Assembly: GCA_937952245.1 (NCBI GenBank)
Contig: CALFYS010000071.1
Span: forward strand, 1-16,596
Origin: an uncultured Alphaproteobacteria bacterium
GTDB taxonomy: Bacteria; Pseudomonadota; Alphaproteobacteria; Puniceispirillales; UBA1172
Length of the DNA stretch: 16,596 nt
Direction of reading: 5' to 3'
Below, piece after piece: positions 6,980 to 13,823 of the stretch; the stretch's first letter is position 1; each line of letters opens with the position of its first letter. The translations under genes and the position numbers were made by a program. The notes under the pieces were generated by a model, which was given only the letters and a program-made list of their open reading frames with translations, searched no databases and had not been told where the DNA came from.

Positions 6980-7008
6980 TTGAGACCATGCCCGAGCAAT
7001 GGTATTTC
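6980..7008 (+). promoter_or_regulatory. Candidate promoter of the 155-aa gene
   Basis: TTGAGA (6980-6985), 17-base spacer, TATTTC (7003-7008). The -35 matches consensus at five of six positions, the -10 at three. Transcription would begin near 7015 within a T-rich stretch, leaving a leader of about 18 bases that carries AGGAG (7022-7026). Confidence 0.35.
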
Positions 7009-7032
7009 TGCATTTTTTTGTAGGAGTGTGTT

Positions 7033-7500
7033 ATGGGGTCTTTGGTTGATTTAATGAATCGTTTGCAGATTGAAAATGACCCTGATATTGGCATGGTCGA
7101 TCACATTGATGACCACCGCTGGATTGTCGGCGGCCATGATATTTTCCCCATCCAAATTGAAATGCTGCAAGGCGGCGATTGTTTTCTGCTTTATGGCACC
7201 GCGTTGCGAGAGACATCCGAGCCTGTTTTTCTGCCTTTGATGATCAGTATGTTTATCGAAGGCTTGAACGGCCACAGCCTTGGCAATTATGGCATTTGCC
7301 CCGGGCCAGTGACGCTATCGCTCTATCAGAAAATCACCATCACCCCGCAATTCAGCTTTGAACGGCTGAAGGCGCAAATCGCTTGCCAGCGGCTGTTGAT
7401 CGAATGTTTTCTGGACGCGGGCTATGACCGCAGCGAAGACCTGACGTTAATCTCAGGGATGGGGGAAAATGATCCGCCTATCTTGCCGTTTCGGCATTAA
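7033..7500 (+). CDS. Hypothetical protein, 155 aa, possible type III secretion chaperone-like (CesT/YbjN-type) fold
   Basis: I do not recognise this protein. It is a real gene by its strong ribosome binding site (AGGAG 7022-7026, six bases before ATG 7033), codon use like its neighbours, and placement in an otherwise empty interval. The protein is soluble-looking and acidic in the N-terminal third (several Asp and Glu around 14-28), with a strand-rich middle (about 28-58), a helix-like segment PLMISMFIEGLNG (68-80), strands (84-103) and a long helix FSFERLKAQIACQRLLIECF (107-126). That order (helix, strands, helix, strands, long helix) recalls the small alpha-beta sandwich of CesT/Tir chaperones and YbjN-like proteins. 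This is fold-level resemblance judged by eye, not family membership. It seems monocistronic: hairpin upstream, 115 bases before the glutathione reductase gene. Confidence 0.75.
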   Translation: MGSLVDLMNRLQIENDPDIGMVDHIDDHRWIVGGHDIFPIQIEMLQGGDCFLLYGTALRETSEPVFLPLMISMFIEGLNGHSLGNYGICPGPVTLSLYQKITITPQFSFERLKAQIACQRLLIECFLDAGYDRSEDLTLISGMGENDPPILPFRH

Positions 7501-7511
7501 CAAGTCGCCCC

Positions 7512-7535
7512 AATAAACCGCCCGAATAAACCGCC
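7512..7535. repeat. Two direct copies of an 11-bp unit
   Basis: AATAAACCGCC at 7512-7522 and again at 7525-7535, period 13 bases, just after the 155-aa gene. Immediately after, CCAGAT (7534-7539) and ATCTGG (7553-7558) form a weak six-bp inverted repeat around an A/T-rich loop. Function unknown. Confidence 0.7.
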
Positions 7536-7574
7536 AGATTAATTTTATCCGCATCTGGTAAATCACCATAAGAC

Positions 7575-7608
7575 GCCTTAAATTAAACCCATCAAAACGA
7601 ATTAAGGC
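7575..7608 (+). promoter_or_regulatory. Inverted repeat enclosing the glutathione reductase ribosome binding site
   Basis: GCCTTAA (7575-7581) pairs with TTAAGGC (7602-7608); with one bulged A the pairing extends to about nine bp (AATT against ATT). The right arm contains AAGG (7604-7607), the only ribosome binding site for the ATG at 7616, so folding could hide it. It may equally be a DNA operator. Confidence 0.4.
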
Positions 7609-7615
7609 AAAACCA

Positions 7616-8971
7616 ATGACAAATTATGATTTCGATCTGATCACCATCGGCGCGGGTTCTGGCGGCGTCAGAGCCAGCCGTATCGCCGCGGGGCATGGCG
7701 CGCGCGTTGCGATTATCGAAGAAGATCGCCCGGGCGGCACCTGTGTTTTGCGGGGATGTGTGCCAAAAAAACTGTTGGTTTATGGCGCGGCGTTTTCAGC
7801 CGAATTAGAAGATGCCATTGGTTTTGGCTGGGAAGAGCTTGACCCTGCCCATAATTGGGGGCAGTTGATCGCCACCAAAAACACCGAATTGGATCGATTG
7901 GCGGGGATTTACACCTCACTTCTGGATAACGCTGGCGTGACGTTGATCGAAGGGCGCGGGCGCGTTGTCGATGCCCATACGGTTGATGTGAACGGCAAAA
8001 CCTATACAGCGGAACGGATCTTGATCGCGGTTGGCGGCTGGCCAAGCGTGCCTGATATTCCCGGGCTGAAAGACCATGCGATGACGTCTAATGAAGCGTT
8101 GGATTTAAGCCACCGTCCTGATCGGGTGATTGTTTTTGGCAGTGGCTATATCGCGGTTGAATTCGCAGGGATTTTCAATGGTTTTGGCGCAGAAACCCAT
8201 CTGGTTTATCGCGCTGATCAACCGTTGCGAGGGTTCGACCAAGATTTAAGAGATGGCTTTGCCGAAGCGGCTTCCGCCCGGGGAATTCACCTCCATCCTG
8301 AAACAACCATCACCAAGGTTGAAGCTTCCGGTGATCAGAAAAAAGTCACCTTTAACACCGGCGAAGAAATGGTGGTGGATGTGGTGATGGCGGCAACAGG
8401 TCGTCATCCGATGACCGGTGATCTTGGTCTGGAAAACGCTGGCGTTGCGGTGGATGGCAAAGGGGCGATTGTCGTTGACCAAGACAGCCAAACCAATGTC
8501 CCCTCAATCTATGCCATTGGCGATGTGACTGATCGCATTAACTTAACACCTGTGGCGATTGCCGAAGGCCATGCTTTTGCCGATACATTTTATGGCAATA
8601 ACCCCCGCCGCCCTGACCATACCAATGTTGCCTCCGCGGTCTTCAGCATGCCGCCGATTGGCTCCGTGGGGTTGAGCGAAGATGAAGCCTTGGCTAAGGG
8701 CATGACACCAAAAATCTTTATGGCTTCATTCCGCGCCATGAAAAACACCATTTCCGGTCGGCAAGAAAAATCCGTGATGAAATTGATTGTTGATCCTGAC
8801 ACTGATGTCGTCTTGGGGGCGCATATGTTGGGGCCTGACGCGCCGGAGATTATTCAGGGGATTGCCATTGCCATCAAAGCAGGTGCCACGAAAAGTGACT
8901 TTGACGCCACCATTGGTATTCACCCCACGGCGGCGGAAGAATTTGTCACCATGCGGACAGAACGATCTTAA
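7616..8971 (+). CDS. gor: Glutathione-disulfide reductase, NADPH
   Basis: Cytosolic FAD flavoprotein that reduces glutathione disulfide to glutathione with NADPH. 451 residues, normal length. FAD site GAGSGG (12-17); redox disulfide in GGTCVLRGCVPKK (Cys43 and Cys48); NAD(P)-binding GSGYIAVEFAG (175-185); Arg199 and Arg205 in YRADQPLRGFD, placed as the two Arg that bind the NADPH 2'-phosphate; second FAD motif AIGDVT (300-305); C-terminal dimer-interface active site HPTAAEE with His436 and Glu441. The NADPH-type Arg pair and the C-terminal HPTAAEEFVTM separate it from lipoamide dehydrogenase and mercuric reductase. Trypanothione reductase is unlikely in bacteria. The ATG at 7616 has only AAGG at 7604-7607, eight bases away, inside an inverted repeat. 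Monocistronic by spacing. Confidence 0.95.
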   Translation: MTNYDFDLITIGAGSGGVRASRIAAGHGARVAIIEEDRPGGTCVLRGCVPKKLLVYGAAFSAELEDAIGFGWEELDPAHNWGQLIATKNTELDRLAGIYTSLLDNAGVTLIEGRGRVVDAHTVDVNGKTYTAERILIAVGGWPSVPDIPGLKDHAMTSNEALDLSHRPDRVIVFGSGYIAVEFAGIFNGFGAETHLVYRADQPLRGFDQDLRDGFAEAASARGIHLHPETTITKVEASGDQKKVTFNTGEEMVVDVVMAATGRHPMTGDLGLENAGVAVDGKGAIVVDQDSQTNVPSIYAIGDVTDRINLTPVAIAEGHAFADTFYGNNPRRPDHTNVASAVFSMPPIGSVGLSEDEALAKGMTPKIFMASFRAMKNTISGRQEKSVMKLIVDPDTDVVLGAHMLGPDAPEIIQGIAIAIKAGATKSDFDATIGIHPTAAEEFVTMRTERS

Positions 8972-9069
8972 CAAGCATCATGGCAAGGCGGATTGGGTTT
9001 CGCCTGATTTTGCTTACCCTCATTTTATTTGTCCAATATCGCAAAAAGCGATGAAGATGTTGTCTTCTG

Positions 9070-9110
9070 TGCCAAAAACCTGTTAAACATTTGGCATTGA
9101 ATTGATTCAA
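9070..9110 (+). promoter_or_regulatory. Two adjacent dyads in the leader/promoter of the DAHP synthase gene
   Basis: TGCCAAA (9070-9076) and TTTGGCA (9090-9096) form a perfect seven-bp inverted repeat with a 13-base centre. Next to it TTGAAT-TG-ATTCAA (9097-9110) is a six-bp dyad that runs into the ribosome binding site AAAAGG (9109-9114). A weak promoter, TTGTCT (9060-9065) with TAAACA (9084-9089, 18-base spacer), would place the first dyad across the promoter and the second in the short leader. Operator and RNA hairpin are both possible. Confidence 0.4.
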
Positions 9111-9121
9111 AAGGTAAACCC

Positions 9122-10477
9122 ATGAGCTGGACACCATCATCTTGGCGCGATTATCCGATTATTCAGGTGCCTGAATATCCTGATCAAGCGCAGCTAAACT
9201 CCGTTGAACAAGAATTGGCCGCCATGCCGCCGCTGGTTTTTGCTGGTGAAGTTCAAAGCCTGCGCTCAAAATTAGGGCAGGTGGCTGATGGCCATGCCTT
9301 TTTGTTGCAGGGCGGCGATTGCGCGGAAAGTTTCGCTGAATTTTCAGCCAATCACATTCGCGATACCTTCAAGCTGATGATGCAGATGGCGGTGGCGTTG
9401 ACATTCGGGTCATCCATGCCGGTTGTTAAAATTGCACGTATGGCAGGGCAATTCGCCAAGCCACGTTCCGCGCCGACTGAGATTATTGATGGTGTTGAAT
9501 TGCCATCCTATCGCGGCGATATGGTCAATGGCCATGAATTTACCCCCGAAGCGCGTATTCCTGATCCGGAACGCCTGAAAAAAGTCTATCAGCAGTCATC
9601 ATCAACATTGAACCTGCTGAGGGCGTTTTCAACGGGTGGCTTGGCTGATCTTGAACAGGTGCATTCATGGACGTTGAATTACATTCAAGGGTCAAAAGAA
9701 GCCAAACGTTACGAAGAACTGGCCAGCCGCATTGATGAATGCCTGAGTTTCATGAAAGCCTGCGGCGTCACCAGCGCCAGCACAGCGGCTTTGCGTGAAA
9801 CCGAATTGTTCACCAGCCATGAAGCCTTGTTGCTGAATTACGAAGAAGCCTTCACCCGCCAAGATACCATCACCACCGAAGGCGGGTTGTTCAGCACTTC
9901 TGCCCATATGCTGTGGATTGGTGATCGGACACGCCAGATTGATGGCGCCCATGTTGAATATATGAGCGGGATTTCAAACCCGATTGGGATGAAATGCGGG
10001 CCTAGCCTTGATACCGATGATCTGATCCGATTGATTGATAAACTCAATCCTGAAAACACCCCCGGCCGTCTGACATTGATTGCCCGCATGGGGGCTGGCA
10101 AGGTTCGTGAAGGGCTGTTGCCATTGCTGGAACGCGTCAAATCAGAAGGCCGGAAAGTGCTGTGGTGCTGTGATCCGATGCATGGCAACACCATCAAAGC
10201 GTCATCAGGGTATAAAACCCGCCGTGTCGATGATGTCATGGAAGAAGTCCGCGGGTTCTTTGAAACTCATGATGTGGCTGGAACCTACCCCGGCGGTGTT
10301 CATTTTGAAATGACCGGCGCCGATGTCACCGAATGTGTTGGCGGTGATGTTGCGGAAGTGACGGAAGAAGATTTATCCGATCGCTATCATACCTTCTGTG
10401 ATCCGCGCTTGAATGCGACCCAGTCATTGGAACTGGCATTTTTGATTGCCGATTTGATGAAAGGCCGCCGCGCCTAG
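9122..10477 (+). CDS. 3-deoxy-7-phosphoheptulonate (DAHP) synthase, class II
   Basis: First enzyme of the shikimate pathway: condenses phosphoenolpyruvate and erythrose 4-phosphate to DAHP. Class II (plant/AroH-type), 451 residues. Motifs: LLQGGDCAESF (61-71), KIARMAGQFAKPRS (103-116), GDRTRQIDGAHVEY (267-280), NPIGMKCGP (286-294), ARMGAGK (321-327), CCDPMHGNT (349-357), GGVHFEMTG (391-399), ECVGG (404-408) and CDPRLNATQSLEL (426-438). Metal ligands by homology with the Mycobacterium tuberculosis enzyme are Cys67, His354, Glu396 and Asp427, all present. ATG 9122 has AAAAGG (9109-9114) seven bases upstream. The short N-terminus lacks the extra allosteric elements described for the mycobacterial enzyme, so feedback regulation may differ (inference). 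NAPRT follows after 30 bases, in the same direction. The symbol is left blank because class II genes are named inconsistently (aroF, aroG, aroH). Confidence 0.95.
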   Translation: MSWTPSSWRDYPIIQVPEYPDQAQLNSVEQELAAMPPLVFAGEVQSLRSKLGQVADGHAFLLQGGDCAESFAEFSANHIRDTFKLMMQMAVALTFGSSMPVVKIARMAGQFAKPRSAPTEIIDGVELPSYRGDMVNGHEFTPEARIPDPERLKKVYQQSSSTLNLLRAFSTGGLADLEQVHSWTLNYIQGSKEAKRYEELASRIDECLSFMKACGVTSASTAALRETELFTSHEALLLNYEEAFTRQDTITTEGGLFSTSAHMLWIGDRTRQIDGAHVEYMSGISNPIGMKCGPSLDTDDLIRLIDKLNPENTPGRLTLIARMGAGKVREGLLPLLERVKSEGRKVLWCCDPMHGNTIKASSGYKTRRVDDVMEEVRGFFETHDVAGTYPGGVHFEMTGADVTECVGGDVAEVTEEDLSDRYHTFCDPRLNATQSLELAFLIADLMKGRRA

Positions 10478-10507
10478 TGTTTAAGGCGCCTTTAACCGGA
10501 GGTCATC

Positions 10508-11662
10508 ATGTCCAAGATTGTTCAGCCTGATATGACAGGGCCAAGCCCCGATGATCAGCCATCCTTGACGGATTCATATTTCCTAAGGACAAAGGCGGTT
10601 GTTGAGCGCAATGGCAACGCGCAAGTGACCTACGCTATTTTTATGCGCCGTCCTGTTTTATCCGCCCCTAAACTTGCCCTGACTTGGCTTGAGAAGATGC
10701 TGGAGCATCGCGGGGCGCAGTATCAGATTGAATTAAGCCACCCTGAAGGCAGTTGGGTGGGCGCGGGTGAGCCGATTTTATACATCACCGGCGCGCTTTC
10801 AGATTTGGTTGATCTTGAAACGATTTTCTTGCAACGCATCGGGGCGGCGTCGGTCGCGGCTTATAATGCCCATGCCATGTGTTCAGCCTTGCCAAATGTT
10901 GGGTTCTTGGCCATGGATGCTCGCCATTGCGCGGGCACGGATATGGCGGAATTAATGGCTTATGGCGCATCTGTTGGGTCGATGGCGGCGAAAACAAACG
11001 CTGGGGCGGTGGGCTTTGTGGGTTGCGCCACGGATCATACCGCGCCTTATTTTGGCACAGAAAAAGGCCGGGGCACCATGCCCCATGCGCTGATTGGCTA
11101 CGCCGGGTCAACCGTCAAAGCCGCGCAGATTTATGATGAAACCTTCCCCGATGAACCGCTCACCGTCTTGGTTGATTATTTCGGCGAAGAGATAACCGAT
11201 GGGCTGGCGGTGGCGCGCGCCTTTCCTGAACGCGCCAAAGCGGGGACGTTATCGCTCAGAATTGATACCCATGGCGGGCGTTATATGGAAGGGCTGGATG
11301 TTCAGCAATCCTACGCGGTGTTGGAACGGAACGCCGCTGATGCCATCAGGGGGTATCGTACCGACCAAGAATTAAAGCATTTGATCGGGACTGGCGTTTC
11401 GGCGGCGGCGGCGTGGTATTTGCGCGAACGGTTGGATGAAGAAGGCTTCAATAACGTCAAGATCGTGTGTTCCAGCGGTTTTGGCCCTGAAAAATGCCGT
11501 GTCTTTGCCCTTGCCCAAACCCCTGTTGATGTTATTGGCACGGGGTCTTACTTGCCCGATAAATGGTCTGAAACCTATGCCACGGCGGATATTATTTCCT
11601 ATGATGGCATCAGCCGTGTCAAAACAGGGCGTGAGTTTTTGATCCCCAATAACGCCGATTAA
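10508..11662 (+). CDS. pncB: Nicotinate phosphoribosyltransferase
   Basis: NAD salvage enzyme (Preiss-Handler pathway): nicotinate plus PRPP gives nicotinate mononucleotide, normally with ATP hydrolysis. 384 residues, of the shorter archaeal/alphaproteobacterial NAPRT branch rather than the E. coli PncB branch. Motifs: LTDSYFLRT (20-28), FMRRPVLSAP (45-54), SHPEGSWVGAGEPIL (77-91), MDARHCAGTDM (136-146), GTMPHALIG (189-197) with the likely functional His193, VDYFGEEITDGLAVA (222-236) and RIDTHGGR (251-258) for phosphate binding. ATG 10508 has GGAGG at 10498-10502, five bases upstream. A 10-bp palindrome AAGGCGCCTT (10483-10492) lies between the DAHP synthase stop and this site. It is probably co-transcribed with the upstream gene. 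nadE, which finishes NAD synthesis from the product line of this enzyme, is 0.4 kb downstream. Its end faces the DUF1330 gene with only six bases between. Confidence 0.9.
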   Translation: MSKIVQPDMTGPSPDDQPSLTDSYFLRTKAVVERNGNAQVTYAIFMRRPVLSAPKLALTWLEKMLEHRGAQYQIELSHPEGSWVGAGEPILYITGALSDLVDLETIFLQRIGAASVAAYNAHAMCSALPNVGFLAMDARHCAGTDMAELMAYGASVGSMAAKTNAGAVGFVGCATDHTAPYFGTEKGRGTMPHALIGYAGSTVKAAQIYDETFPDEPLTVLVDYFGEEITDGLAVARAFPERAKAGTLSLRIDTHGGRYMEGLDVQQSYAVLERNAADAIRGYRTDQELKHLIGTGVSAAAAWYLRERLDEEGFNNVKIVCSSGFGPEKCRVFALAQTPVDVIGTGSYLPDKWSETYATADIISYDGISRVKTGREFLIPNNAD

Positions 11663-11668
11663 TTCGCC

Positions 11669-11971
11669 TTAAGACGTGCCTTCATATCCGCTGATATGCA
11701 AGATGGTTCCTGTGGAATTGTCTTGCCTGATCTTGCGGGTTTCAACATAGCGCGGGTCATTATAGAATTTCGCCACCACTTCAGGGCTGTCAAATTCAAT
11801 CACGACAAAGCGGTCATGGGGCAACGCCCCTTCGGCGACGGACATTTCACCGCCTCTGATCAGGTAACGCCCGCCATATTCTTCAACCAAAGCGCTGGTT
11901 TGAGCCATGTAAGGTTTATAGGCTTCTAAATCATCAATTGTGATCATCCCGACAATATATCCTTTGGCCAT
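11669..11971 (-). CDS. DUF1330 domain protein
   Basis: Small dimeric alpha-beta barrel-type protein of the DUF1330 family, 100 residues, the usual size. Family marks: MAKGYIVGMITIDDLEAY (1-18), EYGGRYLIRGG (31-41) and RFVVIEFDSPEVVAKFYNDP (54-73), then a C-terminal strand ending in GYEG. ATG 11971 has a strong AAAGGAG seven bases upstream. It is convergent with pncB (stops six bases apart) and divergent from nadE. Biochemical role unknown for the family; members resemble ferredoxin-like monooxygenase/dehydratase folds. It is an isolated gene between two NAD-metabolism genes, with no evident link to them. Confidence 0.88.
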   Translation of the reverse strand: MAKGYIVGMITIDDLEAYKPYMAQTSALVEEYGGRYLIRGGEMSVAEGALPHDRFVVIEFDSPEVVAKFYNDPRYVETRKIRQDNSTGTILHISGYEGTS

Positions 11972-12059
11972 GATCGTCTCCTTTATGCTGGCTTGATGCT
12001 GGTTATTAGAAAGGCTTCATAAAGACTGCCATTTATGGGGATGAAAGCAACAGTTTCTT

Positions 12060-12095
12060 TTGAAATCTCATGATAAAAGGGCTAGAACATTGGCA
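12060..12095 (+). promoter_or_regulatory. Candidate nadE promoter directly at the start codon (leaderless?)
   Basis: TTGAAA (12060-12065), 17-base spacer, TAGAAC (12083-12088). Seven bases after the -10 is A12095, the first base of the nadE ATG. No ribosome binding site is well spaced: the nearest, AAAAGGG (12075-12081), is 13 bases from the ATG. Together these suggest a leaderless mRNA; the promoter itself is judged by eye only. Confidence 0.45.
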
Positions 12096-13822
12096 TGACT
12101 AATCTGATTTTTGCCATTGCCCAATTAAACCCTGTGATGGGGGATATTGCGGGCAATATGAAAAAACTGATCGACGCGCGCGCCAAGGCCAATGGCCAAA
12201 AGGCCGATGTGATTGTTGCGCCTGAAACTTATCTGACAGGGTATCAGACCGATGACCTTGTCCAAGTCGAAGGTTTCCTTGAGGCGTGCGCGGATGCGAT
12301 CCATCATCTGGCGGTGCTGACCGATGATGGTGGGGCGGCGATTATTGTCGGTTGCCCCCGCCGTGATGGCCATGTTGTTCGCAATTCGGTTTTTGTGCTG
12401 GATGGCGGCAAAGTGCAGGCGATCCGCGATAAAGCCCGCTTGCCCGGGACAGGTGTTTTTGATGATCCGCGCAATTTCACCCCAGGCGAAATGCCGGGGC
12501 CGGTGATGCTGCGGGGGGTCTTGCTTGGCCTGCCTGTATGCGAGGATATGTGGCACGCTGATGTCGTTGAATGTATTGAAGAATCCGGCGCGGAATTGAT
12601 GATCTCCTGCAATGGGTCGCCGTTTGAAGAAGATAAAATTGATGACCGGATGATGACAACAATCGCCCGGGTCAGCGAAAGCCAAATGCCGCTGATTTAC
12701 GTTAATCTTGTCGGCGGCCAAGATGATCTGGTGTTTGATGGTGGGTCTTTTGCGGTGAACCCCGGGGGGCACATCGCCGCTTACCTGCCGTGCTTTACGG
12801 AATCCGTGTCTTATATCGAGGCCAAGAAAACCGCCGATGGTTGGCGGTTGCAAGGCTCCGTGGTGCAGCCGGAAACAGGTGATCTTTCGCTTTGGCGCAG
12901 CATCACGCTGGGCATCCGTGATTATGTTGAAAAGAACGGGTTTGACCGCGTTATTCTGGGTCTTTCTGGCGGGGTTGATTCCGCGCTGGTGGCGGTGTTG
13001 GCGGTGGACGCGCTGGGGGCTGATCGTGTGGACGCGGTGATGATGCCGTCTCCGTTTACCAGCCAAATTTCATTGGATGATGCCAAAACACTGGCGGATA
13101 ATTTGGGCATTTCGCTTAGCCATATTGATATTGACCCCGCGATGCAGGCGGTTCATTCGATGCTGGCTGATCCTTTTGCCAAGGCCGACCCTTCATTGGC
13201 GAAAGAAAATCTGCAATCCCGCTTAAGAGGGCTTGCTTTGATGAGCATTTCCAACACCACCGGACAAATGGTGCTGACCACGGGCAATAAATCAGAATAC
13301 GCCACCGGATACGCCACGCTTTACGGTGATATGTGTGGTGGTTACGCCCCGTTGATTGATGTTTGGAAAACCCGCGTCTTTGATCTCTGCCATTGGCGGA
13401 ATAGCCATCAGCCGAAAGGCGCGCTTGGCCCTGATGCGGCGGATTGTGTTGATGGCACGGTGATCCCTGAACGGATTATCACCCGCCCACCATCGGCGGA
13501 GCTGCGCCCTGACCAACAGGATAGCGACAGCCTGCCGGATTATGAAACCTTGGATGGGGTGATGAAAGCCTTGGTGGAAGACCAAAAATCTGTTGAAAGC
13601 GTCATCAAAGATGGCTTTGACGCTGATTTGGTCAAACGCTGTGCCAAGATGTTGACCCGGGCTGAATATAAGCGTCGGCAATGCGCCCCGGGGCCTAAAT
13701 TGACAAAACGCGCGTTTTACCGTGATCGCCGTTTCCCCATCACGTCACGTTATCCATTGGCCGATGGCGTTGCAATTTCCACCACCGCTTCAGGGGATAA
13801 AACCCTGAAGGCAGGAGAATAA
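12095..13822 (+). CDS. nadE: NAD+ synthase, glutamine-hydrolysing
   Basis: Last step of NAD synthesis: amidation of nicotinate adenine dinucleotide using ammonia from glutamine, with ATP. 575 residues, two domains. The N-terminal nitrilase/amidohydrolase domain (1 to about 255) has the catalytic triad Glu44 (APETYLTGY), Lys113 (RDKARLP) and Cys149 (PVCEDMW). The C-terminal synthetase domain (about 270-560) has the ATP PP-loop GLSGGVDSA (289-297), ENLQSRLRG (371-379), TTGNKSE (395-401), GGYAPLIDV (415-423) and RPPSAELRPDQ (464-474). All key residues are present, so ammonia is expected to be channelled from glutamine. The start is fixed by the N-terminus (FAIAQLNPVMGDI) common to the family. 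The stop is followed one base later by gltX, giving an operon nadE-gltX-cysS. Free-ammonia NadE is excluded by the nitrilase domain. Confidence 0.96.
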   Translation: MTNLIFAIAQLNPVMGDIAGNMKKLIDARAKANGQKADVIVAPETYLTGYQTDDLVQVEGFLEACADAIHHLAVLTDDGGAAIIVGCPRRDGHVVRNSVFVLDGGKVQAIRDKARLPGTGVFDDPRNFTPGEMPGPVMLRGVLLGLPVCEDMWHADVVECIEESGAELMISCNGSPFEEDKIDDRMMTTIARVSESQMPLIYVNLVGGQDDLVFDGGSFAVNPGGHIAAYLPCFTESVSYIEAKKTADGWRLQGSVVQPETGDLSLWRSITLGIRDYVEKNGFDRVILGLSGGVDSALVAVLAVDALGADRVDAVMMPSPFTSQISLDDAKTLADNLGISLSHIDIDPAMQAVHSMLADPFAKADPSLAKENLQSRLRGLALMSISNTTGQMVLTTGNKSEYATGYATLYGDMCGGYAPLIDVWKTRVFDLCHWRNSHQPKGALGPDAADCVDGTVIPERIITRPPSAELRPDQQDSDSLPDYETLDGVMKALVEDQKSVESVIKDGFDADLVKRCAKMLTRAEYKRRQCAPGPKLTKRAFYRDRRFPITSRYPLADGVAISTTASGDKTLKAGE

Positions 13823-13823
13823 T

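Noticed and set aside
8986..9011. Weak hairpin AGGCG-N10-CGCCT followed by GATTTT, considered a gor terminator
   Set aside because: Only five base pairs and a short T-run; too weak to call.
9051..9086. 11-codon frame considered as an aromatic attenuator leader peptide
   Set aside because: Contains no Phe, Tyr or Trp codons.
12125..13066. 313-codon minus-strand frame across nadE
   Set aside because: Long, but antisense to the nitrilase domain; composition is rich in His, Arg and Gln as expected from reverse reading of GC-biased codons, with no recognisable domain.
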